DNA of 11,796 bases from Conidiobolus incongruus B7586 (GCA_000697335.1 JNEM01003790.1:1-11796); one strand, 5' to 3'. Positions 1-9,390 are shown, counted from the first letter of the stretch. Program-made: numbers and translations. Notes: a model not told the origin generated them from the letters alone.

Positions 1-1296
1 TATATAACTATATGATATAAGTTACTTATTTATATATACAAAGCTTTTCAAGGTAAATAAATTACATAATCTATATTAATTAAAGATTATAATTATGAGT
101 TGGTATAAAGTGTATAATACACCTATTTTTCAAGTATTATATTTAATTGAAATGATAAAATATTTTAATCATTCATAATTTTTTTATATAAAGTATATAA
201 ATTTATTAATAATACTTTATAATATATTCATAATTTTATCATTTGAGTTGAAACTTAATATTATCAAAATTTCATAAAAATAGTATAATTTTAAATTTCA
301 AAAACATTTAGCCAATTTAATTATTTAAAAAATTCAAATTCATTTATAATTAACTTAAATATAGATTTAAGCCTATGTTTTAACCTATATAATTATTCAA
401 ATTAATTAATGTTTTATAAATGATTTTTGATTAAAAATGAATATTACAAAAGAAATGCTCGATTTTAACTTGAACCAAAATAGGTTTTCATTCTGGACAA
501 ATTAATCATTAATTAATAAACCAAAATCATTCATTATATATTAGGTATCTTTTCCGTCAAATAAAAATATTAAAAGTAGAATTTGATTAGATATAATATT
601 ATCTAATATATTCAATAATTAAAATATGATATTAACTTACTAATGATGCTATTAAATTTTAATATTGATTATTGAATTTTATTATTAAATTTTTAGTATT
701 TAGAATTATCTATCAACAATTTCGTACTTACCATATCTATAAAGAACCTTATATTATATTAGCTATTGTAATACTATGTAAATCAAAATCACTTTAATTT
801 TTAGTTTCCATTTTATTTAAAAAATATTATCCAGAATTTTGTTACAAAACTTTGGATTGTGACTGGTATTCGATTTAATAACCAATGACTTAAGAAATTT
901 TCTTTATTTGAATTCACTATGAAATTTATAAAAATTAATAATTAAAAAATTCAAAAATTTTTAAAATTATTTTTTTTGTTAATAAAATTCAATATTATAA
1001 TAATTTAAATATACAATTATTCTAAAGATAAATAATGACTTATAATTAATTATTAAAAACTTGATAAAGGAGCATTTATTAGTCTAAAATATTTCAATTT
1101 TTTTCGGTTAACATTTATGTTTATTGGGATAAATTTTACTTATAATTAGCTCAAGTTTCATTGTATTTTAAAGTAGAATCTTTCAATTGGTAAATTTAAA
1201 ACTTAAGAATTTTAGTTTATCCAATTATAATTGGGTTCTAGTATTATGGTTCTTGAATAAGGCTATTGTGATTGGTTGATTATCATTAAATCCAAA
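1..1296. other. AT-rich tract without a recognisable gene
   Basis: The sequence is dominated by A/T runs with stops in every frame, and no coding-like stretch is visible on either strand. GC rises only near the right end (about 1220-1290), where the upstream region of the first gene begins. I see no tRNA, no rRNA and no clear repeat unit here. Confidence 0.7.
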
Positions 1297-1336
1297 AACT
1301 ATGAGATTGTCACATGATAAAAATTCTTTATAAATA
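1297..1336 (+). promoter_or_regulatory. Promoter of gene A: shared E-box-like element plus TATA box
   Basis: The 13-mer gtcacatgataaa (1309-1321) recurs exactly upstream of gene B at 5368-5380. The bases before it also match in part: AACT, ATGAG and TTG occur in the same order (1297-1309 here, about 5353-5366 there). The core TCACATGA is an E-box of the TCAYRTGA type bound by basic helix-loop-helix factors in other eukaryotes. A TATAAATA box lies at 1329-1336, seven bases after the 13-mer. Repetition before two paralogues supports a real regulatory site; which factor binds it is unknown. Confidence 0.6.
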
Positions 1337-1400
1337 CAACCTGATGAGAAATTTAACCGTTCTATTCATTTTTTGACATATAATCGAATAAAGATTATAT

Positions 1401-1478
1401 ATGTTTAATAATATTAAAGATAAAAATAAATTAGTAGATTATGGATTTATAATATTAAACCAACAAGCATGTTTTTAA
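1401..1478 (+). promoter_or_regulatory. Upstream reading frame overlapping the start of gene A
   Basis: An ATG at 1401 opens a 25-codon frame that ends at TAA 1476-1478, so it runs past the proposed gene A start at 1469 in another frame. A second mini-frame (ATG GAT TTA TAA) lies at 1441-1452. If transcription starts about 30 bases after the TATA box, both are in the leader. The context of ATG 1401 is weak (T at -3), so leaky scanning could reach 1469, which has A at -3. The peptide itself does not look functional. Confidence 0.4.
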
Positions 1479-2216
1479 GATTTATGAACCAAAATACAAA
1501 TTATCATTCGAATAGTTCAATTAATACTGGTAACCCGGTACCAGATCGTATTAACGTTATTTCACGAGGTAATGAAGCTGCAGAAACTATTCCATTTCGG
1601 TGGAGAGGAGATATTTTAGACGCTATTTATCAAGCCAGAATGGCAGAAAATCCTGATCAAATCACTCATTTAAAGAGAAGTGTTTATAAAACATTTGCTA
1701 TAAGGATCTTCTTTATAATGACTGTGAGTATCATAATAATAGTAGCGATTTTAAGGTTACAGAGCGGGTATCAACCAGTAGCTATTTTTACTCTATGTTT
1801 TACAGCTTTAATATTATTAGACCAAATATTGGTAAATATCTATCCATATTTATTAACTGTGTGATAAATTAAATTTTGTTTTTTAGTTATTAAGGAAAAT
1901 TCTGATTATGTTAAATGAACCAATACAATATAATATAGATATTGAAAGTCGACCTGAAATGAGAAATAATCTAGAAACTCCAGATTCTTTACCTTTGCCA
2001 CCGCCAACTTACGAAGTTGCTCAACGTGATCCTCCTGCATATGAACTCCCAAAGCCACTTACAAATCAATTGGATAATTTACCTACACCTGAATTTCCAA
2101 GAGCCTCTACTTTAGCTCAGCTTGTTTCTGAAGAGACTACAACGCGGACAATACCATCTCAGAATGTTGGAACAACTTCAACGAGTACAGATCCCTCACC
2201 TATTAGGAGTCTGTAG
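1469..2216 (+). CDS. Gene A: two-segment membrane protein with tandem PPxY tail (two exons)
   Basis: Exons 1469-1831 and 1887-2216 are read through a phase-0 intron, giving about 230 residues. Residues 1-74 form a soluble N-terminus rich in Asn/Ser at first and then basic, absent from the two paralogues. Hydrophobic segments lie at about 77-95 and 103-123, with an Asp (118) inside the second. The tail carries PPTY at 160-163 and PPAY at 170-173, six residues apart, followed by a Ser/Thr/Pro-rich end without further motif. PPxY motifs bind WW domains, chiefly of NEDD4/Rsp5 ubiquitin ligases, so a membrane adaptor or substrate role is inferred; the family is not recognised. The start at 1469 is the first in-frame ATG, with another at 1484. 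Met129 (ATG 1908) in exon 2 could start a tail-only product. Coding GC is about 40 percent, far above the flanks. Confidence 0.72.
1832..1886 (+). other. Phase-0 intron of gene A (55 nt)
   Basis: The donor is GTAAAT at 1832, a possible branch sequence TTAAC lies at about 1853-1857, and the acceptor follows a T-run ending TTTTTTAG at 1886. Exon 1 ends on a complete TTG codon and exon 2 is open from its first base, so splicing joins the membrane part to the PPxY tail. Without splicing the frame stops at TGA 1862-1864, ten codons into the intron. A donor at 1859 would also keep frame, but it would leave a 28-nt intron with a poor donor (GTGTGA). Confidence 0.72.
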
Positions 2217-2700
2217 AAAATTTGCTAGAAACATCATGCATCATGTCACAGTTAATGACACATTGTAATAATTTATTAAAATCACACTTTCATTATTGAA
2301 AACAACTGACCAACCAATCATTCATTTTAACTGCCCAATCTTGTATAGAAATTTAATTTTTTAATTATCATAAATCCTAAAATCTTTTTAATAAAATTAA
2401 TAAACATATTTATTCAATTAATATATATTGTAATGACAATATAATATTACTCCTTTTAAATATTTGAGGATTTTTTCAATCTTATTTCAATCCATATCCA
2501 TCTGCGACCCATCCATATATTTCTCTTAAAACTATAATCCCTCTTAATGAATATATTGAAAATTAACATAATTAGCTCTGATAATAATTAAGTTGTAAAA
2601 TTTTACTAAAAAATTAGTTAATAGTTTCAAAATTATATTAATATATTACTAATAAATATTTGATATATATTATTCAGAAAAATGAATCATATATCAAATT
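2217..2700. other. 3' flank of gene A, no further gene seen
   Basis: Shortly after the stop there is a small inverted repeat, TGTCA at 2244-2248 and TGACA at 2256-2260, within a run of CAT/ATG words. An AATAAA at 2390-2395 could be a polyadenylation signal, but such words are common in DNA this AT-rich. Around 2486-2520 the complementary strand holds irregular ATGGAT-like hexamers, perhaps an old simple repeat. I see no open coding frame. Confidence 0.45.
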
Positions 2701-3000
2701 ATTTTTGATGGGGAATAATCTTGTCCATCAATCAAGAAACTCCGATTACCACTCTGATTCAAGAGGTCTCATTGGAGGTACTTTAATTCATGAACTGGTT
2801 GAACCTATCACTTAAAAGTCTTATCTTTCCAAAAGTATTGAGTTTTTACTTTATCTGCAGCAAGCGATTTCCACCTAATTTGGTGAATTTCATTAATTTC
2901 CTTAATTTTGTGGTAATCTATTGTTTACCACTGGCGATTACCCGTTTAAGCACTTAAAACCTAGTTCCTCCTGCAGTTACGGCCGTCATTTTCAATTATT
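2701..3000 (-). pseudogene. GC-elevated island, probable decayed gene or element of unknown kind
   Basis: GC is about 35 percent over 300 bases, against a few percent to 15 percent in the adjoining tract from 3010 on, and edges are fairly sharp. No long open frame survives on either strand. The most protein-like stretch is on the minus strand, 38 codons across 2924-2811. It contains NEI, then a short gap and WKSLAADKVKTQYF, which loosely resembles helices 2-3 of an HMG box (pattern NEISK..., WKSL..E.K..Y). HMG-box genes are greatly expanded in Glomeromycotina, so a relic of one is conceivable, but the match is short and other explanations are open. These include an old transposable element or a structured RNA. 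No terminal repeats or target duplications were found. Confidence 0.35.
2910..2942. repeat. Two mutually exclusive hairpins
   Basis: GTGGTAA (2910-2916) can pair with TTACCAC (2925-2931). The overlapping GGTAATC (2912-2918) can instead pair with GATTACC (2936-2942). Both stems are 7 bp and perfect and share a left arm, so only one can form at a time. GATTACCAC also occurs alone at about 2744-2752. Whether this is transcribed is unknown. Confidence 0.45.
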
Positions 3001-3530
3001 ATTCTAACTTGTTTAAATAATTTTGTTTAATATATATATAAACAATTAATAATTCGAAAATTAATTACCGAAACTCTTAATAAAAATCACTTGACAAACT
3101 TTTATAAAGTATTTTATAATATTATGAATTAATTTCTTTAATATATGATTTTTAATTTTTTTCCAACTCATTCTATAATATTTATTATTTTTAATTTTTA
3201 AATATAGATTAAATAAACTTAAAATAAAATTATTAAAAATTAATATTATAATAATATTCTTAATATTAAAATCACATATAATCTTTTTTATTATTTTAAG
3301 TTTAATAAAATAATAAAATTAAACATATTTTAATAGATTAATTTTATAAATAATATAAATTTAAATATTATAATTATATTAAATAAAGAAATTTTATTCA
3401 ATTAGATATAAATTTCTTATGAAATTATCTAAATTCTCTATATTATTTTTTAATTATGCTTTTGATTAAAACTTTCAAAGAAATATTTTAGTAAGTATAT
3501 AATTACAAGTCTAAAAAGAAAACTTTTAAC

Positions 3531-3820
3531 TCTAGGTTCTAGTAACCAAGGATATTGTTCAAAAATATTAGTGAGATAGAGAGCCATGATAGTTATTATT
3601 ACCATATAGAATGATCCAAATTTTATTAAATATAAGCTTAAAATATAGATAAATTAACTTTTAATTAAAAAACAGTTATAAATAATGATATATACTCAAA
3701 GGAAATGATAAAAAGTTATGAGTCTATATTATCCTAGTGCTGGAAACTAAGGTAGTTGCTTTGTTTCAGGAAACCTTCACTTATCTAAGTTAGAAAAGTT
3801 GTTATTTGTTAAGGTAAGGT
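3531..3820 (+). other. GC-elevated patch with a short internal repeat and splice-like borders
   Basis: Two segments about 200 bases apart resemble each other: the one near 3533-3560 has CTAGGTTCTAGTAACCAAGG and the one near 3734-3761 has CTAGTGCTGGAAACTAAGG, each then continuing to TTG. After the second copy, TTTGTTTCAG (acceptor-like, ending 3769) and AAG|GTAAGG (donor-like, GT at 3814) bracket 44 bases open in one frame. This could be a lone decayed exon, part of a noncoding RNA, or chance. I found no partner exons. Confidence 0.25.
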
Positions 3821-4085
3821 TTTTTGATAATATAAATAATATGGAGTAAGAATAAATTATAAGAGAGTATTGTTAAAAGGCAAAGATATATGAAGTATTT
3901 AAATAAATTTATGACAAAATATGAATTATATTATTTTATAAAATTAGTAAGTATCCAATTTCATATATTATACAATATCTAGTATATTGATAATTTAATA
4001 TATAAAATAAGTTTATTTATGATATTGATATATATTTTTAAAATTAATATAAATTTTTTTTAAAGTTGAATTTAAAAATTAATTA

Positions 4086-4087
<2 letters not shown>

Positions 4088-4122
<35 letters not shown>
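4088..4122. repeat. (TA)n microsatellite
   Basis: An uninterrupted run of about 17 TA dinucleotides lies in the AT desert between genes A and B. Such runs are common in this window and have no evident link to the genes. Confidence 0.95.
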
Positions 4123-4125
<3 letters not shown>

Positions 4126-5350
4126 GATTTTTTAAGGGAATTTAATATAAATGCTTTGATATTAACTTCTATATATCAAAAAAAAACTTTATAAATATAA
4201 ACAACGAAGGATAAAATCTAATAATAACATTTTATAATTAAATAAATATATTACAGTCATATTATTTTATCTTTTGTTTTTATTTTATTTTCTTATTTAT
4301 ATCAAATTTAAATAATATAATATAATAAATTTTAATTTAAAATTCATATAAAAATTATTGTTAAATAAGAATATATTAATCTTAAATAAAAAAAGTTAGC
4401 TTAGTAATTTAAAAATTCAATTATTAAAATAATATATATATATTTCACTTATTTTATAATATTTAATATCAATCTATTAAATCCAAAGTTAATCATTTTA
4501 TAAAGCTTTATTCAATTTATTTGTAAATAAATACTATTCCAAATATATTTTAATAGTTATATTGATTATAAACATAAGTCTTTTATAGTTTTCTAAATGA
4601 TAGAATATAATATCAGTTAAAAATATAATTGAATAAATTATTATTCTATTAAAAATGATCAATATATTAATTAATTTTATATTAAAAGAAATTAATAGAG
4701 TCTATATAATGAGAATATTAACATTTATTGATTATTATATTTGAATAATAATTTGATATTCAAATGATAAATATTTTGACAATTATTATAAATCTGATTA
4801 AATATCTTTTGATAATTTTTAATTTTAATTAACCTGGAATAATATTGATTATTCTAAAACTTTTATATAATAAAATCTTGAAAATTTACCTATTTCTAAA
4901 AACTTGATTATATTTCAAAATGAAAATATTATATTAACATCTAATAATATCCGGTTTTAAATACAAATTATAATATGAATATATATGTATACATAGGATA
5001 AAAACTTCGAAATTTAAAATTATCAATTATATTTAATGTTGGAAGATATCTCATTAATATACATAAATAAAGTTTGAATAATTTAACAAATTATAACATT
5101 AAAATTAATATAGCATAGTTTGAAATTTCTTTTACATTAGAAAATCAACGATAAGACAAACATTTAATAATCTTGAATTAGAAGTTGATAATTTTTTGAG
5201 AGATTTAAGTAAAAATAATAATACAGTATTAATAATTAATAATATTTTTGATAGATTAAAAACCTAGTTTTTGTTCAAACCAATAATCAAAAACAATTGA
5301 AATAGATTATATGGGATAATTGAATAGATTGTAATTATAATCATATCGAT

Positions 5351-5399
5351 CAAACTGATGAGTTTGAGTCACATGATAAATTAAAATCCAATATAAATA
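5351..5399 (+). promoter_or_regulatory. Promoter of gene B: shared E-box-like element, hairpin and TATA box
   Basis: The 13-mer gtcacatgataaa at 5368-5380 is identical to the one before gene A, and a TATAAATA box follows at 5392-5399, 60 bases before the start codon. Just upstream, CAAAC (5351-5355) and GTTTG (5362-5366) form an inverted repeat around TGATGA, part of the stretch that also partly matches gene A. The arrangement of box, TATA, then start supports this as the core promoter. Confidence 0.6.
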
Positions 5400-5458
5400 G
5401 AATTAATTTTCCATTATATTACATGATTTTATTTTAAATTTTAAGATTATTAAAAAAT

Positions 5459-5946
5459 ATGATAACAATAGTTAAAAAATTAAAGAAATTTTTTTTTCAG
5501 AAATTAAATATCATATTATTTGTATTAATGAGTATTGCATTTGTAATAGGGTGTGCTCTATTAATTGATCTTACCAATAACTTCATTTATGGAGTAATAA
5601 CTTTGATACTTTACCTTGTTCTAGTAGTGATATTATCTGTAAGTTAAATTTTAATCTTTCAAGTATATTATTTTATCATAATTTGAATTTTTAGAAATAT
5701 TTGAATATTTTTGGATTTAATATTGAGCATGATGCTGTAATATCACCATTAGATAGAATATGTACAGATCAAACTGATTTATTCATGGAAGGGCCTCCTA
5801 CTTACCAAGATGCTCAATCGTCACCACCACTCTATGATTCTAATCACATACCAGAAACTAATAGCAATCCAAGTCCTCCTCATTATAATAATACCACAAA
5901 TAACACACATCATTCTAACAGACCGATGACCCAAATTGGAAACTAG
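5459..5946 (+). CDS. Gene B: small membrane-hairpin protein with three PPxY motifs (two exons)
   Basis: Exons 5459-5638 and 5695-5946 join in phase 0 to give about 143 residues. The N-terminus is Lys-rich (KKLKK at 6-10). Two hydrophobic segments follow at about 17-36 and 42-60, joined by a tight DLTNN loop, so both ends should be cytosolic. The tail has PPTY (94-97), PPLY (104-107) and a third PPHY (121-124), then an Asn/His/Thr-rich end. The first two motifs have the same six-residue spacing as in genes A and C. The tail has a single lysine, at its first residue (61), so self-ubiquitination would mainly use the N-terminal lysines. A membrane adaptor for a WW-domain ubiquitin ligase is the inferred role. 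Exon 2 has no ATG before residue 91 of the spliced protein, so splicing is needed to make the full tail. Confidence 0.75.
5639..5694 (+). other. Phase-0 intron of gene B (56 nt)
   Basis: The donor is a canonical GTAAGT at 5639 and the acceptor is TTTTTAG ending at 5694. Exon 1 ends on a complete TCT codon and exon 2 opens with AAA TAT TTG. Retention would add only Val-Ser before TAA, leaving a 62-residue membrane hairpin without PPxY motifs. The position, at the end of the second hydrophobic segment, matches the introns of the two paralogues. Confidence 0.82.
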
Positions 5947-6373
5947 CTTTGTAAATTGTCTAAGTATTATCTTAACTTGACAAAATTAGGGATGGAATTC
6001 AAACTTATCAAATCATATGACACAATTCAATTAAAAAACATATCCCAATCTACCAATTATTCTCACCAAATTTCACCACATGAAATTAATGTGATTTTAG
6101 GAATATTTCAACAATGATGGATACTAAAATTTTATTGAAAATTGAAATTATTTATAATATATTTTAATTAAATAATAATATTAGATTAGTTGATTTGACA
6201 ATTAGTTAATCCATTTATTGAAAGTAAATATGTTACCTATATCTTAAGTTTATATCAGTATATATAAATATTATATTAAGATTTTTAGCATATAATTCTT
6301 TGAAATAATAAACATTTGAAGATGAATCAATCATATATATAATTTAGAAATTATTATAGATGATATTAATAAC

Positions 6374-6417
6374 GAATAATAATAATGATAATGATAATAA
6401 TAGCAATAATAATAATG
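6374..6417. repeat. Imperfect AAT trinucleotide microsatellite
   Basis: Repeated AAT units are interrupted by ATG and AGC variants. The run lies about 430 bases downstream of gene B and shows no open coding context. Confidence 0.8.
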
Positions 6418-6676
6418 CATCTTAATGGAAACTTAATTTGGCAGAAACCTTATTATGAAAATACTTTGTTTTTTGTTAAAGTTGATCTTTTTTTTAAAAA
6501 TATTAATATTACGTAATTTTATCTCATATAATAATTAATCTATAAAATAATATAGTCAGTTGTTAATTCGGATAATATAAAATTCTTAGTATTAAAATAT
6601 TATTTAAATCAAGACATGTACTTTTCTGAAAATGATAATCTGTCATTAATATCAAATTAGTCATAAAACTTATATA

Positions 6677-6710
6677 GTTAAAATCATTGTTAATTCAATG
6701 ATTTGGTAAC
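6677..6710. repeat. Strong imperfect inverted repeat
   Basis: AAATCATTG (6681-6689) pairs perfectly with CAATGATTT (6696-6704) around a TTAATT loop. GTTA (6677-6680) can extend the stem with TAAC (6707-6710) past a two-base GG bulge, for about 13 bp in all. It lies about 730 bases past the gene B stop, so it could be a structured RNA element, a relic of a small inverted-repeat element, or chance in AT-rich DNA. Confidence 0.55.
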
Positions 6711-6767
6711 TTCATAACAAGATTTTTGCATATTTATCAATATGAATAGCGTCTGAAACTGAAAAGT

Positions 6768-6773
<6 letters not shown>

Positions 6774-6811
<38 letters not shown>
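6774..6811. repeat. (TA)n microsatellite
   Basis: An uninterrupted run of about 19 TA dinucleotides in the desert between genes B and C, similar in length to the one between genes A and B. Confidence 0.95.
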
Positions 6812-6813
<2 letters not shown>

Positions 6814-8440
6814 AATTTTAAAACTATTATATGAAAACCTTATAATTATATTTATTAAATTTTATTATATTTTTATTATTAATAAAATAATTTTTAATAA
6901 CTGAAAATAGTAATTTATATTAATTTTTTTTAATTTGTGTTATTAATTAAATATTTTATATAAAATTATAAATCTATAATTATCCTTAAATTTTTTTGTT
7001 GATGAAAAATAATTTGATTGATCACGTGGTATTTGATAAATTACCAATTATACAAATCAATACTTAGAATAGTAATATAATAGTATTATTTTTATATTAA
7101 CGGATGTCCGATTTATATATTGACTTTAAAGATTTGTTCTGCAATGAATTGCTTAACCTCATTATTATTCACAGCTTTTATCTCTATTTCATTTTATATT
7201 TCTACTACTAAATAAATCACTCATTTTACAGATATATTATAAATCAATATATATTAAAAATCTATAATAGATAGCTGGAAATACAAACCTTTTGTTAATT
7301 ATTTTCGATTCATTTATTAAACTAAATTACTTTCCAACTCTGAAATGAATGATCATTAGTAATATATTCTAATATATTCAAAAATATTTTTTGAAACTTA
7401 ATTCAATTTTATTAGAATTGAAATTGAGAAAATCTATTGTGAATTTAAATTAAAAATATATATACTATATAATTGATTTAAATTATACCTTTTATTAGTA
7501 TACACTGTTTATTAATGCTAAAAATTTGAACCAAAAATATATATATTGGTCTTAAACAGGTCAAATAAGGTGATAGCTTATTTCAAAGCTTTCATATTTT
7601 CTAATATTTATCATGTATTATGATATAAATCTGTCTAATGAGACAAAATTAATAGATATATAAATGTGCGATTAACTAATAATTTCTTTATGTACTAAAT
7701 ATAACATTGGTTTGAATTTCTTTTAAATTATATAAAGTGAATAATGATTTATTTTGAATCAAATTAAATTATTTTAAAATAATTTTAATATAATAATATT
7801 TGTTAAAAAGTAAAAAAATAAAAAAATGACAATAATATATAAAGTAATTATTTAAAATGATCATATAAATAATAATTAATATTGATTTATAAAGTAATAA
7901 ATTAATTATAGTCATTTGATTATTCCTATTATTTCAAAAAAATATTTTTCAATTGAGAAGTATTAAAATTATAGCCAAAGTAATATTCATTAAAACTAAG
8001 TAATTAGGATTAATATAATATTGATTAAATAATAAAATTTAAAGAAAATCTTTATTGATACTATATAAATAACTAAAAAAATTTAAATTGTGTTAATAAT
8101 ACATTATATTTTGAAATAATTTATTAAAAATTAAATAAAATCTTTAATTTTGAAAGTGATATAAGGTAAAATTTATACCCTACGAAATTCTTTTATTAAT
8201 GAAATTAAAACCCTTAAAGAATTATGGTATAAATTATATTATAGATAATATGTTTCAGCATATAGATTCGCTAAATGTAATTATTTAATGATATTTATAG
8301 TATTGGATAAAATGATTTTAAATTTTATCTATTTATAATATAATTATCAAATAATAATATTTAATCTGATTTCAATAATTTCAAAATCAATAATATTATA
8401 ATAATATAATATTATTTGAGACTGAGTTTAATTTGTTAAA

Positions 8441-8467
8441 TATATTATATTATATTATATTATATTA
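8441..8467. repeat. (TATAT)n pentanucleotide repeat
   Basis: Five perfect copies of TATAT plus a partial sixth, in otherwise featureless AT-rich sequence. Confidence 0.85.
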
Positions 8468-9303
8468 GGAAAATTAATAATTTTTTATATCTCGATTACA
8501 AATTTGAGTGATAATTAATATTAAGACTTTATATTAGTCAAATTCAATTTAATAGAGGTTCAAGTCTAAAAACATTATATGTTTACTTTTGAATTATAAA
8601 TTTAATCTATCAATCATAATATATATTATTACTAACATAATATTAACCATGTTAAAACAAATCGATTACATTATATGTATAATTTGAATTCTTTTAACAT
8701 TTTATATTTTCTTTAAAATTTATTATAAATTAATATTAATTCGATAAAAATAATTAAAAATATATTTCTATATGAAAGAATAAAATGGGTAATGGGATTA
8801 ATATCTTAAAATTATTAAAATTAGTTATATTATATTAAATTTTCATACATTTTATTAATTTTTAAATTCCGTAAATTTAAATTTTATTTTGCAGAAAACA
8901 TATAATTATCTAACTTAATTGATATTCAGTTATTAAAATTTTTATCAGTGTATAAACCTTTTAATATAGTTTAATTAGCGAGAATTCATTCAATTAATTT
9001 GAAATACTTGAGTTATTGAAGTATTAATTAAAGTACTCCATCAATTCTTTCTATATATTATATTACTGTCATAAATCTATTTTTTTATTTCTATATTTCT
9101 GATTACAACACATTTTTTCAATTATTTTTCCTTAATTTTTCTATTTTAAGATTATTAATACTATTCTAATAATTTTTCATGGCTCCTTTTCTTAAAAAAG
9201 ATATATTAAAATTAACTAGAATATCTATTATTAAAGAAATTTCTAAAAATTATTAAATAGCGTAATCTATTTAAATGAGTATTAATATTATAAGTAATTT
9301 AAA

Positions 9304-9390
9304 TCATATGATCGATAGTTTTTGATAGTATTTAATTGAGCTTGGTTTCATTTATTAAGTAGGTTTTCAATGATTAAACTATTGTTTTAA
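9304..9390 (+). promoter_or_regulatory. Putative upstream region of gene C with TCATATGA palindrome and mini upstream frame
   Basis: TCATATGA (9304-9311) fits the same TCAYRTGA pattern as the element before genes A and B and lies 82 bases before the start codon, close to the 83 bases seen in gene B. However, the flanking bases do not match and this word is expected by chance at about this frequency. No clear TATA box follows. An upstream ATG at 9370 opens a six-codon frame whose TAA (9388-9390) ends two bases before the gene C start. Confidence 0.3.

Larger units (their letters stand above)
3001..5350. other. AT desert between genes A and B
   Basis: Most of this stretch is nearly pure A/T, with about 3 percent GC in 3181-3240, and has no open frame on either strand. 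It contains the minor GC-elevated patch described separately (3531-3820) and a TA microsatellite. From about 5280 GC rises into the gene B promoter. No tRNA, rRNA or transposon ends were recognised. Confidence 0.6.
5947..9303. other. AT desert between genes B and C
   Basis: No open coding stretch of convincing composition is present on either strand. The tract holds two microsatellites, a pentamer repeat, a strong hairpin near 6677-6710 and an isolated CACGTG E-box at 7023-7028 with no gene after it. A 25-codon frame at 9179-9256 is too AT-rich and short to support as a gene. Confidence 0.6.

Noticed and set aside
1908-2216. PPxY part of gene A as a separate one-exon gene
   Set aside because: The frame is open back to a good acceptor at 1886 and joins exon 1 in phase 0, and genes B and C show the same arrangement without an ATG at the start of exon 2. 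An internal start remains possible but is not the simplest reading.
6013-6020. TCATATGA after gene B as a regulatory site
   Set aside because: The word is expected by chance in this composition and lies in the 3' flank without a following gene.
7144-7218. Short hydrophobic frame after the CACGTG site
   Set aside because: Hydrophobic peptides arise easily from T-rich DNA, and no PPxY exon or suitable donor follows, so it is not supported as a fourth paralogue.
8556-8580. tRNA B-box-like GGTTCAAGTCT
   Set aside because: The flanking bases cannot form a T-stem and no acceptor or anticodon stem is present.
9179-9256. 25-codon frame upstream of gene C as an extra gene or N-terminal exon
   Set aside because: It is short and AT-rich like its flanks, has T at -3, and has no convincing splice link to gene C.
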